This document shows, piece by piece, positions 9,864-20,171 of a DNA stretch of 64,000 bases. The notes under the pieces are model-generated. The model saw only the letters and a list, made by a program, of their open reading frames with translations, was not told where the DNA came from and searched no databases. A program made the position numbers and the translations under genes. Positions within the stretch are counted from its first letter, which is position 1. Each line of letters starts with the position of its first letter. Source of the DNA: Clostridiaceae bacterium (GTDB lineage Bacteria > Bacillota > Clostridia > Tissierellales > Sporanaerobacteraceae). The stretch is from assembly GCA_019391515.1 (NCBI GenBank), contig JAHXQP010000023.1, positions 1 through 64,000 on the forward strand, in the 5' to 3' direction.

Positions 9864-10559
9864 CTACCTTTTTTCATTTAATTGTCTTTGAGCTTGGGAT
9901 TCTCTTAAGTAATCTGGAGATAATTTGAAATAATTTTCTTCAGAGCCTTCCTCCCATTTTAAAAGAGCTAGTTCTCCTATACTTGATGCCTTTGCCATAT
10001 TTAAAGATATTGGAGCATATAATGCTTTTTCCTTTAATTTTTCATCTATTCTATCTTTAAATACAAAGGTACCATCTCCATTAAATAATACTTTTTCATA
10101 ATTAGGATCTACTATATCTAAAAGCTCATCTATATTTAAAATAGTAGGCTTCATTATATTGATAAGTTTTCCATTTTCCCATCTATATATACCTGTATAT
10201 ACCCTATCTCTTCTAGCATCCATTATAGGTATGACAACACCATCAAAAGGCACATTAAATGCTAATGCTTCCAATGTGGATATTCCAATGACAGATTTAT
10301 CTACTACATGGGCCAATCCTTTAATAGTAGCCAATCCAATCCTAAGACCTGTAAATGAGCCTGGCCCTACTGAACCAGCAAATAAATCTATATTTTCTGG
10401 CTTTAATTTTAGACTATCCATTAACGTTTTAACCATAGGTATAAGTCTCTCTGAATGTGTCATATCTTGGTTTAAAGTATATTCTCCTAAAAGTTTTTCC
10501 TCATCTAGTACTGCACAAGTAGCTACTACACTAGATGTATCTATTGCTAAAACCTTCAA
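9864..10559 (-). CDS. tsaB: tRNA threonylcarbamoyladenosine biosynthesis protein TsaB
   Basis: LAIDTSS..., GPGSFTGLRIGLATIKGLA. Confidence 0.95.
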   Translation of the reverse strand: MKVLAIDTSSVVATCAVLDEEKLLGEYTLNQDMTHSERLIPMVKTLMDSLKLKPENIDLFAGSVGPGSFTGLRIGLATIKGLAHVVDKSVIGISTLEALAFNVPFDGVVIPIMDARRDRVYTGIYRWENGKLINIMKPTILNIDELLDIVDPNYEKVLFNGDGTFVFKDRIDEKLKEKALYAPISLNMAKASSIGELALLKWEEGSEENYFKLSPDYLRESQAQRQLNEKR

Positions 10560-11014
10560 TTTTTCTTCAACTCCTCTATTATTGTTTCACTTCTTTTTCC
10601 ATTGCTAAAAATAGAAACTATTCTTTCATTATCAGTTTTTCCCCTATTCATTTCAACAGTTAGAATGTCCTCTGGAAGAAACTTTTCAATTTTATCTCCC
10701 CATTCTATGATTGTAACTCCCTTAGAATAAAAGTATTCCTCAAATCCTAAATCTATTACATCTTCTATCCCTTCTAATCTATATACATCAAAATGGTATA
10801 CTGGTACCCTTCCCTTATATTCATTGATAAGGGCAAAAGTAGGACTAGTTACATAATCTTTTACATCTAATCCTTTTGCAATAGATTTAGTAAGAGTAGT
10901 CTTTCCAGCTCCTAAATCTCCAGTAAGACAGACTATATCTCCACCTTTAAGAAGACTACCTAGTTTATACCCAAACTTTTCAGTATATTCTAAACCCTTC
11001 AATACAATTTCCAT
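10556..11014 (-). CDS. tsaE: tRNA threonylcarbamoyladenosine biosynthesis ATPase TsaE
   Basis: LTGDLGAGKTTLTK, VTSPTFALINEY. Confidence 0.95.
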   Translation of the reverse strand: MEIVLKGLEYTEKFGYKLGSLLKGGDIVCLTGDLGAGKTTLTKSIAKGLDVKDYVTSPTFALINEYKGRVPVYHFDVYRLEGIEDVIDLGFEEYFYSKGVTIIEWGDKIEKFLPEDILTVEMNRGKTDNERIVSIFSNGKRSETIIEELKKN

Positions 11015-11093
11015 ATAAATCAACCTTCCCATTAATAATAAACTATCTTATATTATAGCATTTACAAATTATTTAAGCTATATAAGTATGCAA

Positions 11094-11138
11094 TTAGAAG
11101 AAGCAGACTATATAAGACATATAGTCTGCTTCTTCTAA
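11094..11138 (-). terminator. Intrinsic terminator overlapping the pepD stop
   Basis: TTAGAAGAAGCAGACTAT...ATAGTCTGCTTCTTCTAA, 18-bp perfect stem. Confidence 0.8.
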
Positions 11139-12583
11139 TTTAGTCTTTTTATTAACTCAACTAAATATTTATAGGTTCTCTCTGTTGATGAAACGCTAAG
11201 TCTTTCTTTTGGTGTATGAACATCGTGCATGTTGGGTCCAAATGAAATAATATCTAGTTGAGGATACTTCTTCTTAAATACTCCACATTCCAGTCCTGCA
11301 TGGATAACTGTTGATTCCATCTTTTCTCCAAACATCTCCTCATATAACTCTAGTGCCAAATCTCTCAATTCTGATTTATGATTGTACTCCCATTCAGGAT
11401 AACTTCCACTAATACTATACTTAGCATTAGTTTTATTTATTTCTTCTACAACCTTTTTACGTAATTCTAACAATACATGCTCTGATGAACTCCTAGTAGA
11501 CACTTGAATTATTATTTTTTCTTTATCTGTTTTAATTATAGCTAAATTACTAGAGCTTTCTACAATATCTTCATTCTGTGGCAATCTTGTAAATACTCCT
11601 GTTGGAATAGTGTCCAAAAGTAATATTACAGTATCAAAGACTTTGTCAGTCAAAGTCTTTGATACCGAGTTACAATTTGTAATAATTATATTAAGAGCTG
11701 GCTCTTTTGATTTATATTCATCTATAGTCTTCTTTTTAATATCTTCTATTTTTTCATTAAATTTAGATAAATCTTCAGACTTTACTGCAACCTTAACAAT
11801 GGATTGTCTTGGGATTGCACTATCTTTAGTTCCACCAATAATAGATATCAATCTTATATCTATATCTTCTCTTATCTCCTTTAGTATATTATTCAAAATC
11901 CTGTTAGAATTTCCTCTTGGTTTGTGAATTTCCATACCAGAGTGTCCACCCATTAAGCCTTGTAACTCAATGGAAATCCCACTATAACCTGAAACTTCCT
12001 CATATTCTGTTGGAATCTTTACTTCTATCAACTCTCCTCCAGCAGAACCATTTACAAGGACTCCTTCTTCTTCTGAGTCTACATTCAACAATCTAGTTCC
12101 CTTAAGCACATTCTCTGATAATCTAAGAGCCCCATCCATTTCAGTTTCTTCTGATGTTGTAACAAGAAGTTCTATATCAGGATGTTCTAAAGTATCATCT
12201 TCAAGTATTGCCAACCCCATAGCTACAGCTATTCCATTGTCCGCTCCTAATGTAGTCCCATCTGCATGGATATAATCTCTATCTGTCTGTAACTTTATCG
12301 GATCTTTTGAAAAATCATGATTAGAATCGTCTTCCTTTTCACATACCATATCCATATGTCCCTGTATTATAATACCTTTAGAATCTTCATATCCTTTTGT
12401 AGCAGGTTTTCTTATTATGACATTTAATACATCGTCTTGAATAGTTTCAAGTCCTAATTCTTCCCCCACACTTTTTATATAATTACTAACTTCTTTCTCA
12501 TGATATGAACATCTTGGAATTTTCGATAATTGTTCAAAATAATAAAATACTCTCTCTGGTTGTAATTCTTCTATTTTACCCAT
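11135..12583 (-). CDS. pepD: Aminoacyl-histidine dipeptidase (beta-Ala-His dipeptidase)
   Basis: M20 metallopeptidase; GHMDMVCEK, LGADNGIAVA, GGHSGMEIHKPRGNSNRIL. Confidence 0.93.
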   Translation of the reverse strand: MGKIEELQPERVFYYFEQLSKIPRCSYHEKEVSNYIKSVGEELGLETIQDDVLNVIIRKPATKGYEDSKGIIIQGHMDMVCEKEDDSNHDFSKDPIKLQTDRDYIHADGTTLGADNGIAVAMGLAILEDDTLEHPDIELLVTTSEETEMDGALRLSENVLKGTRLLNVDSEEEGVLVNGSAGGELIEVKIPTEYEEVSGYSGISIELQGLMGGHSGMEIHKPRGNSNRILNNILKEIREDIDIRLISIIGGTKDSAIPRQSIVKVAVKSEDLSKFNEKIEDIKKKTIDEYKSKEPALNIIITNCNSVSKTLTDKVFDTVILLLDTIPTGVFTRLPQNEDIVESSSNLAIIKTDKEKIIIQVSTRSSSEHVLLELRKKVVEEINKTNAKYSISGSYPEWEYNHKSELRDLALELYEEMFGEKMESTVIHAGLECGVFKKKYPQLDIISFGPNMHDVHTPKERLSVSSTERTYKYLVELIKRLN

Positions 12584-12608
12584 AAGATCCTTCCTCCTTA
12601 ATTACCAC

Positions 12609-13820
12609 CTATTTAGCATTATTTTCAGCAATCTTTACTATTATCTGAGATGCTAATTTCATAGATTCTGTTGGTATAAATTCAAATCTTCCGTGAAAAT
12701 TATAGCCCCCTGTAAAGATATTTGGACAAGGAAGACCCACGTAAGAAAGTCTTGCTCCATCTGTACCTCCTCTAATAGGTTTAATATCAGGTTCAACTCC
12801 AATATCCAACATAGACTTTTTAGCAAGTTCAACTATTTCCATATGGGGTTCTATTTTTTCTTTCATGTTATAATAGCTATCTTCAATTTCTATATTGATT
12901 ATATCGCCATATTTATCATTTAAAAAGTCTACAACTTTTCTAATATATACTTTCTTTTGTTCGAACTTTTCCATAGAGTGATCCCTAATAATATAATTAA
13001 CTACAGTATAATCTACACTTCCATTTATATCGTCTAGCAAATAAAAACCTTCATACCCTTCTGTATACTCTGGTTTTTCGTTTACTGGCAACATATTCTC
13101 AATTTCCATAGCTACTCTAAGAGAATTAATCATTATATTTTTTGCTGAACCTGGGTGAACATTTTTACCTTGAATTTCTATTCTAACACTTGCTGCATTA
13201 AAGTTTTCATATTCTAATTCACCAACTGGTCCTCCATCTACAGTATAGGCAAAATCCGCTCCAAAACCTTTTACATCAAATAAATCTGCCCCTCTACCGA
13301 TTTCCTCATCTGGAGTGAATCCTATTTTAATATCACCATGCTTAATCTCTGGATGTAGGGTTAAGTATTCTATTGCATCCATAATTGCAGCAACTCCTGC
13401 CTTGTCATCAGCTCCTAATAGTGTTGTTCCATCTGTTGTAATAAGTTCCTTGCCTACAAGCTCTTTCAAGAAAGGAAATTCTTCCTCTTTTATACTATAC
13501 TTATCATTTAATTTAATATCTCCGCCTTCATATGTTAAAATCTGTGGATTTGTGCATTTACCATCTAAGTCTGGGCTAGTATCTAGATGGGATATAAACC
13601 CTATTGTAGGAACATCTTTATTTGTAGTAGATCTAAGTGTTGCATATATATATCCATTTTCATCTTGCTTTGCATCTTCAAGTCCCATCTCTTTCAATTC
13701 TTCTACTAATAAAGCTCCAAGTTCTAATTGACCCGGTGTACTCGGACAAGTCTTGCTATTTTCATCAGATTTAGTATCTATAGCAATATACCTTTTAAAT
13801 CTTTCAATAATTTGATCCAT
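12609..13820 (-). CDS. pepT: Peptidase T (tripeptide aminopeptidase)
   Basis: FISHLDTSPD, LLGADDKAG, TPDEEIGRGAD, GGTDGARLSYVGLPCPNIFTGG. Confidence 0.95.
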   Translation of the reverse strand: MDQIIERFKRYIAIDTKSDENSKTCPSTPGQLELGALLVEELKEMGLEDAKQDENGYIYATLRSTTNKDVPTIGFISHLDTSPDLDGKCTNPQILTYEGGDIKLNDKYSIKEEEFPFLKELVGKELITTDGTTLLGADDKAGVAAIMDAIEYLTLHPEIKHGDIKIGFTPDEEIGRGADLFDVKGFGADFAYTVDGGPVGELEYENFNAASVRIEIQGKNVHPGSAKNIMINSLRVAMEIENMLPVNEKPEYTEGYEGFYLLDDINGSVDYTVVNYIIRDHSMEKFEQKKVYIRKVVDFLNDKYGDIINIEIEDSYYNMKEKIEPHMEIVELAKKSMLDIGVEPDIKPIRGGTDGARLSYVGLPCPNIFTGGYNFHGRFEFIPTESMKLASQIIVKIAENNAK

Positions 13821-13852
13821 GACAAATCACCCTTTCTTTAATATTTATTATC

Positions 13853-15382
13853 CTATAATATCGTTTGTAGAGCAAGCATTAAAATGGAAAACACCCCTAT
13901 TATGCCCATTAGTGGAAGTATAAATTTCAACCATTTATTATAAGTTACATCTACCATTTCAAGGGTTGCTAAAATCAGTCCTGTTGGAGTGATAAATGCC
14001 ATCCAACCTTGACCCCAATTATATGCGGTAACTACAACAGCTCTTGATATGCCTACTGTATCTGCTAAAGGTGCCATGATAGGCATGGATAATGTAGCCA
14101 AACCTGATGAAGATGGTATGAAAAATCCGAGGAAACTAAATAGTATCATTTGGACTGCTGCAAAAAGACCTCTATTCATATTTTCAATAATTGATGATGT
14201 ATAATGAAGTAATGTATCGGATATCATTCCGTTATCCATTACTATATTGATAGCCCTTGCAACACCAATAATAAGGACAACCCCTATTAAATCTGCTGCA
14301 CCGTCTAAAAATGTATTAACAGCCTCTTTTTCAGAAAGTCCTGATAAAAATGCAATTATAAATGTTACTGCTAAAAATAATCCAGACATTTCAGGAAACC
14401 ACCACACACCTGTAGATACTCCCCACACCATAACTGGAAATGCAGCTAAGAATACAAGCAGTATTAAAATTCTTCTCCAATTAAATGGAACTACATTATC
14501 AGGATCATAATCTTCTAAAAACTTTTTCTCTATATTTTCCATATCATCATAAATTAATGAATTCTTTGGATCTTTTTTAACTTTATTGGCATATCTATAG
14601 ATATATATAAGTGTTATAATCATGGCTAACACTAAACTTATAATACGGAACGTAAGACCTTCACTAAAAGATATTCCTGCAGCATCTGAAGCTATTACTA
14701 CAGAAAAAGGATTTACAGTTGAAAACATAGTACCAATAGAAGAACCCATATATATAGCTGCAATACATACTATAGCATCATAACCACTTGCTATGAATAT
14801 AGGCATAAGTATAGGATATAAAGCTATAGTTTCTTCTGCTAATCCAAAGGTAGTACCACCTATTGCTATTAAAGCAGAGACAAATATTACTAATAAAAAT
14901 TCTTTTCCTTTAGTCTTTCTTGACAATGCTGCAATACCTGCATCAAAGGTACCAGTCTTATTGATCAAACCTATGATACCTCCAAGTATCAATACGAAAA
15001 CCATAATATCAACAGTATCCATTACTCCCTGAATAGGAGACATAATAATAGGCAATATACCTTGAGGTGATTGCTCTATTCTTTCATAGGTACCTGGAAT
15101 TGCAATAGGTTTTTTAATACTTCCACTCAAAAATTTGTCTATATTCATTTTAATATTCAATCTATCTAAAGTTTCTTGAGTAGCTGGAAGGGTGCTTATT
15201 TCTCCTTTGTGATCTTCTACTTTAAAAACATTTTCTTCTACATTATATTCTAATCTTGAATAAAGTCCTGCAGGGACTATATAAGTCAATATAGCAGCCA
15301 GTATTAAAACAATAAATAGAACTGTAAAAGCTGTAGGAAACTGAATCTGTTTTTTCTTTTGTTTTTTCATATGAGCTTTCAT
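13853..15382 (-). CDS. YfcC-family / C4-dicarboxylate-type integral membrane transporter
   Basis: ~12 TM; PAGLYSR, IPSSSGLATLSMPIMAPLAD motif; clustered with peptidases. Confidence 0.85.
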   Translation of the reverse strand: MKAHMKKQKKKQIQFPTAFTVLFIVLILAAILTYIVPAGLYSRLEYNVEENVFKVEDHKGEISTLPATQETLDRLNIKMNIDKFLSGSIKKPIAIPGTYERIEQSPQGILPIIMSPIQGVMDTVDIMVFVLILGGIIGLINKTGTFDAGIAALSRKTKGKEFLLVIFVSALIAIGGTTFGLAEETIALYPILMPIFIASGYDAIVCIAAIYMGSSIGTMFSTVNPFSVVIASDAAGISFSEGLTFRIISLVLAMIITLIYIYRYANKVKKDPKNSLIYDDMENIEKKFLEDYDPDNVVPFNWRRILILLVFLAAFPVMVWGVSTGVWWFPEMSGLFLAVTFIIAFLSGLSEKEAVNTFLDGAADLIGVVLIIGVARAINIVMDNGMISDTLLHYTSSIIENMNRGLFAAVQMILFSFLGFFIPSSSGLATLSMPIMAPLADTVGISRAVVVTAYNWGQGWMAFITPTGLILATLEMVDVTYNKWLKFILPLMGIIGVFSILMLALQTIL

Positions 15383-15523
15383 CTCCTTAATAAATATTAT
15401 TTCAAACTTTAAAGATTGAATCTTATATTTACTATTATTTTTTCCAATTCTATTTATTATACTGCCCTATTTTTTTTAATATATTGAATAAAATAAGACT
15501 GTCCAAAAGGACAGCCCTATAAT

Positions 15524-16132
15524 TTATTTATGAAGTATTGGTGATACTTTTTTGTATAGAAGGAATGTAATCGATGTAACTATTACACCTTTTAATATAT
15601 TGAAAGGAACTACTGCATAGATTATAAGTGATTTAAAATCTACTACATATTTGTTAACTGTACTTCCCATAGCTACAATCTTGTCTAATGGCATTCCAAA
15701 TAACTTAGCATAGAATGGTATCATTACATAGTAGTTGGCAACAGCCATAGCAATAGTCATAGCTATAGTTCCTGCAATCATTCCTATAATTGCATTCTTA
15801 ATATTTTTATTTTTGTGGTATATATATCCTGCTGTATATACAAATATACTTCCTACAACAAAATTTGCAAGTTCTCCTACTCCTCCAGTACTTGTTCCCT
15901 CTATAGCCACATTCAAAATATTTTTTATAAGTTCTATCAGAACTCCTGCTACAGGTCCTAGTGCAAATGCACCCATAAGTGCTGGAACTTCACTCAAATC
16001 CATTTTTAGAAATGGTGGTGCAAACCATAGTGGAAACTCTATTAACATCAATATAAATGCAATAGCTGATAATACTCCTACCTTAGTTAACATCCTAGTT
16101 GACATTTTACCTTTTTCTTTTTTTAGCTCCAT
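15524..16132 (-). CDS. ribU: Riboflavin ECF transporter S component RibU
   Basis: LSEVPALMGAFALGPVAGVLIELIKNIL motif, multiple TM, downstream of FMN riboswitch. Confidence 0.93.
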   Translation of the reverse strand: MELKKEKGKMSTRMLTKVGVLSAIAFILMLIEFPLWFAPPFLKMDLSEVPALMGAFALGPVAGVLIELIKNILNVAIEGTSTGGVGELANFVVGSIFVYTAGYIYHKNKNIKNAIIGMIAGTIAMTIAMAVANYYVMIPFYAKLFGMPLDKIVAMGSTVNKYVVDFKSLIIYAVVPFNILKGVIVTSITFLLYKKVSPILHK

Positions 16133-16181
16133 AATAAAATCCCTCCAAGTTTAGTATTTCTTCAGGGACTCAGAAAGGATT

Positions 16182-16210
16182 CAAAAAACCCCGAAGGATA
16201 ACCTTCGGGG
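16182..16210 (-). terminator. Riboswitch expression-platform terminator
   Basis: CCCCGAAGG...CCTTCGGGG hairpin followed by T-tract on minus strand, between FMN aptamer and ribU start. Confidence 0.85.
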
Positions 16211-16242
16211 CAAAAATATACTCGCATCACATTTAAGTATAA

Positions 16243-16358
16243 ATCTTCTCCCATCCAGACTTTAACTGTCGGCCTTGGATTTTCACCAAGTCAGCCAAAA
16301 AACTCTTGGCTCGCGGGCTATAACCGCCGGTGAGGAATTGCACCTCGCCCTGAAGATT
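16243..16358 (-). ncRNA. FMN riboswitch (RFN element)
   Basis: Minus strand: ATCTTCAGGGCGAGGTGCAATTCCTCACCGGCGGTTATAGCCCGCGAGCC...TTGGTGAAAATCCAAGGCCGACAGTTAAAGTCTGGATGGGAGAAGAT. Confidence 0.97.
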
Positions 16359-16452
16359 ATATTTAATCTTAATTATATTATATATATAAATAGTATTTAT
16401 GTCAATAATTTCGATGATTTCATTTTTGCAACTAATTTATAACAGTCTTATA

Positions 16453-17667
16453 CTATTTTCTATTAAAATTGCCATTTCCTTCATTATTTCCATAATTTAA
16501 ATCATCTCTTATCATAATGACTACATCTGGTTTATATTCTTCTATATATTTATAAAGACTCTTATCTTCATAGTATCTTAAATCCAATATTCTAGTTTCG
16601 TTAAAATGATAATATAGTAAAGGTTCTACTGCATTAGTAAATGAATCTCCAAATATTAAAGCATTTGGCAGATTTGATCTATTGGTTTTTATCACTGTTT
16701 CAGCTAAATCTCCTCCCATAAATACACCATAAGATGGTCTTTCATCAGGAGATTCTTCCATATGGTAAAATTCGGGGGATTTTACTCCATTATCTATCTT
16801 TTCGTAGTCTATCTTTTCTTTGTGATATGCTATTTCCATCTTTTCACTTGTTGGATATAAATAGTATAGCTGTCTATTTCTACTTCCTAAAATAGGGTTT
16901 TCTATAGTTATTATATCCATCTCATTTTCATCTAGTGCCCCTTGAATATCTAATCCAAAATCATTTTTTATTTTATTTATTATTTTCTCATATGTTTTAA
17001 ATGCACCTCTAAAAGAATAATGATGATCTGTTTTTAGATAAAAATCATCCCTATTTTCTTTTTTAAACTCTTCATTCATATTTATAAAATCTATATTCTT
17101 TTCTCTTAGCAATAAAAACATTGTTTTTTCGCTACTACAAAGAAATTCATAATTATTATAAAAATAATCTGGGTATCTTTCTCTATAATAAGATGACTGC
17201 TCTGGTATTCCGATAAAACAAAACTTTCCTCCATACTCATCTACATAGCTACTAAGTTCCTCTATATTGTTTGCCATTTTTTTTATATTCGCCTTATGTG
17301 TTTCAGGATCATAAATTCTATTATGTGCATAAAATGGTAATAGTGTACCATCTTTACTTATTACTATATCGTTAATTTTATTCTTCCTTAATATATTCAT
17401 ATTTAAATAAGTATATAATTTTAACCATCTGTTTCTGCCCACTATGTGATCAGATAAATACTCTTCCCAATTATTAAAATACTCTCCACTAGATAAAGTC
17501 TCTCTATTAAAAATAGGTGGAGTTGCTAAAGTTCTATTTTCAAAAGAAGATATATCTGTATGAGGATGTATTTTAGTCAATATTGGAATAAAAAATATAA
17601 TTATTATAAACAGAATAGATAAATTATAATCACTTAATTTTTTCACTTTCTTAGTTTTTTCTTTCAT
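16453..17667 (-). CDS. DHHW / AlgJ-AlgX-like SGNH-type protein (polysaccharide O-acetylation)
   Basis: N-terminal TM; FENRTLATPP, KTDHHYSFRGAF, FGDSFTNAVEPLLYYHF; adjacent to MBOAT. Confidence 0.85.
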   Translation of the reverse strand: MKEKTKKVKKLSDYNLSILFIIIIFFIPILTKIHPHTDISSFENRTLATPPIFNRETLSSGEYFNNWEEYLSDHIVGRNRWLKLYTYLNMNILRKNKINDIVISKDGTLLPFYAHNRIYDPETHKANIKKMANNIEELSSYVDEYGGKFCFIGIPEQSSYYRERYPDYFYNNYEFLCSSEKTMFLLLREKNIDFINMNEEFKKENRDDFYLKTDHHYSFRGAFKTYEKIINKIKNDFGLDIQGALDENEMDIITIENPILGSRNRQLYYLYPTSEKMEIAYHKEKIDYEKIDNGVKSPEFYHMEESPDERPSYGVFMGGDLAETVIKTNRSNLPNALIFGDSFTNAVEPLLYYHFNETRILDLRYYEDKSLYKYIEEYKPDVVIMIRDDLNYGNNEGNGNFNRK

Positions 17668-17679
17668 AAACTTCAGCTC

Positions 17680-19101
17680 CTAAAATCTAAAATATATAAA
17701 TGGATTAAATGTAGAGTTAATTAGATAAGATATAGATAATATAAATATTCCTATTAATATAATTGGTTTTACATAGTTTTTTATCATAATATTAGCAGAA
17801 TCTATGGATATCTCTTCAACTTTTCTTTTTATTGATGGATATAATGGAAGTGTAGCTATTGCAGCTAATATTAGTATAAACTTATACTCTTTTAAATAAT
17901 AAATTGCCTGAGAATTTATAAATGTATGCTCTGTGAATCCAAACATAATTTTTAAATACTCTAATGCCTGGACCAATGTTTCCGCCCTAAAAAATAGCCA
18001 TCCTATAATAATAAAGAACATAGTATAAATATGCTGAATGGGTTTCCATACTTTTTCTAAATACTTTCCCCAAAATAGTTTTTCCATAGTTAAAATACAC
18101 CCATAATACAATCCCCATATTATAAAATTCCATGAAGCTCCATGCCATAACCCTGTTAAAAACCAAACTATGAATATATTTCTAAAGTATTTTCCTTTAC
18201 TAACCCTATTCCCACCTAGTGGAATATAAACATAGTCTCTAAACCATGTTCCTAGAGACATATGCCAACGTCTCCAAAACTCTGTTATGGATTTTGATAT
18301 ATAAGGATAATTAAAGTTTTCTAAAAACTCAAATCCAAACATTCGACCTAATCCTATTGCCATGTCAGAATATCCTGAAAAATCGAAATAAATTTGTGCT
18401 GTATATGAAAGAATCCCTAACCAGACTAATAAAACTGAAAGGTCTGATGTAGAAGCACTAAAAACTTCATCTGCTATTAGTCCAACTGTATTTGCTATAA
18501 GTAATTTTTTACTTAACCCTAATATAAATCTTTCCACGCCATATGTAAAATCATCTAAACTTTCTTCTCTTTTATTAATTTGCTCCGCTACAGTTTCATA
18601 TCTTACTATTGGCCCTGCTATAAGTTGTGGAAAAAATGATATATATAGGGCTACATTTAGTGGATTCTTTTGAACTTTACCATTTTGCCTATATATATCT
18701 ATTACATAACTTAAACCTTGAAATGTAAAAAATGAAATTCCTATAGGCATTACTATATCTTTTATAGTTATAGATGTTTTAAAAACTGCATTTATATTTT
18801 CCACTAAGAAATTTGCATATTTGTAATATCCTATAATAGATATATTTATTATAACTGCTAAAGCCAGTATCAACTTTGCTTTTGTATTATCTGCTCTATA
18901 CTTGTCTAAGAGTAAGCCTAATATATAATTAACTACAATTGAAAAAAGCATTACTAATAGATATTTAGGTTCTCCATATGCATAAAAAAATAAACTAAAT
19001 ATTAAAAGTACTGTGTTCTTTAATTTTTTCCCTGGTATGTAATAACAAAAAATAACTGTTGGTAAGAACAAAAATAAAAATACAACGCTGCTAAATAACA
19101 T
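17680..19101 (-). CDS. MBOAT family O-acyltransferase (AlgI-like)
   Basis: Multi-TM; GPIVRYE, FWRRWHMSLGTWFRDYVYIPLGGNR, TGLWHGASWNFIIWG. Confidence 0.95.
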   Translation of the reverse strand: MLFSSVVFLFLFLPTVIFCYYIPGKKLKNTVLLIFSLFFYAYGEPKYLLVMLFSIVVNYILGLLLDKYRADNTKAKLILALAVIINISIIGYYKYANFLVENINAVFKTSITIKDIVMPIGISFFTFQGLSYVIDIYRQNGKVQKNPLNVALYISFFPQLIAGPIVRYETVAEQINKREESLDDFTYGVERFILGLSKKLLIANTVGLIADEVFSASTSDLSVLLVWLGILSYTAQIYFDFSGYSDMAIGLGRMFGFEFLENFNYPYISKSITEFWRRWHMSLGTWFRDYVYIPLGGNRVSKGKYFRNIFIVWFLTGLWHGASWNFIIWGLYYGCILTMEKLFWGKYLEKVWKPIQHIYTMFFIIIGWLFFRAETLVQALEYLKIMFGFTEHTFINSQAIYYLKEYKFILILAAIATLPLYPSIKRKVEEISIDSANIMIKNYVKPIILIGIFILSISYLINSTFNPFIYFRF

Positions 19102-19417
19102 AATTTTTTCCTTTCTCAAATAATATTATATTTATTTATATAACATTTTTTAAATCTGAAATATGTTATATAAAACTATTTGTTTATAAAATAACCTCTC
19201 TCTTTCATTAATCACATTATATTAGCTCATAGTAATTTTCACCCCCTACTCCATAATTCTCATGGATGTGCATATTATACTGCTTTTTGTAATTAGTTCA
19301 AGCTGCTTTTATTTTTTATTTAATTATTCATATAACTATAAATAGTTTAAGAGGTCAATTATTTAAAAAATCAACCTCTTAAACTATACTATTTTAGAAA
19401 TTATTAATAATATTTAT

Positions 19418-19613
19418 CTTCTATATACTACTTTTCCATCGATAATAGTTGCAAAGGTTTTACAGTCTATGTCTTTTAATGAATTTCCATCAAATATGAC
19501 TATGTCTGCATCTTTTCCTACTTCTAAACTTCCTACCCTATCTGATATTCCTATTATCTCTGCTGGATTGATAGTTATAGCTTTTAGTGCTTCTACTTCA
19601 TCTAACCCTACTT
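19418..19613 (-). pseudogene. Truncated duplicate of amidohydrolase C-terminus
   Basis: Near-identical to 21585-21780, the 3' end of the intact amidohydrolase, with only a few substitutions. Confidence 0.9.
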
Positions 19614-20101
19614 GACATATGACATATTGTATATTTATCTTTATCTAATTGTCTAATATTTATTATAATTCTATTTCCCTTAACCCAATTATTTTTATTT
19701 TCTATACCATTACCTACAGTACAATAATCTATATATCCATCTTTAGCTTGTAAGTCATATGTTATAAAAGTCTCAAAGCTTTTATCCTCTAAGTCCTGTA
19801 TAAACTCTACCTTTTCAATTTTATAATCTTTAAGTGGATTAATTGCACCCTCTTGCATATCCATATTTTTAAATGTATATTCTATATATTTCGAAAATAA
19901 TATTTTAGCTACTTTCACTTTATCTTTTTCATTAGTTTTTATTATAGGAACAAAAAACTTCGTATTTGTATCTACTTCAAAAGCTTCGTTCGTACCTACT
20001 ATATCAACTCTAGTTTTAACATCCATTATATATACATATATTAAAATCATAAATAAAAATATTGATAATAAAAAATATGCTACTTTTTTCAATTTAATCA
20101 C
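19598..20101 (-). CDS. Hypothetical membrane-anchored/secreted protein whose C-terminus reads into duplicated amidohydrolase DNA
   Basis: 167 aa, N-terminal TM (YFLLSIFLFMILIYVYIM); last residues SSRVR are encoded by the duplicated fragment. Confidence 0.6.
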   Translation of the reverse strand: MIKLKKVAYFLLSIFLFMILIYVYIMDVKTRVDIVGTNEAFEVDTNTKFFVPIIKTNEKDKVKVAKILFSKYIEYTFKNMDMQEGAINPLKDYKIEKVEFIQDLEDKSFETFITYDLQAKDGYIDYCTVGNGIENKNNWVKGNRIIINIRQLDKDKYTICHMSSRVR

Positions 20102-20171
20102 CTTCTATTTTAATTCCTATACAAGGCGTACATATAAAACCATCTTACCCAATACAATCTAATTTTTGAAT

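Noticed and set aside
19137-19171. AT-rich inverted repeat TATATAACATTTTTT...AAATATGTTATATA upstream of MBOAT gene
   Set aside because: Low complexity and short; could be an operator but no supporting evidence
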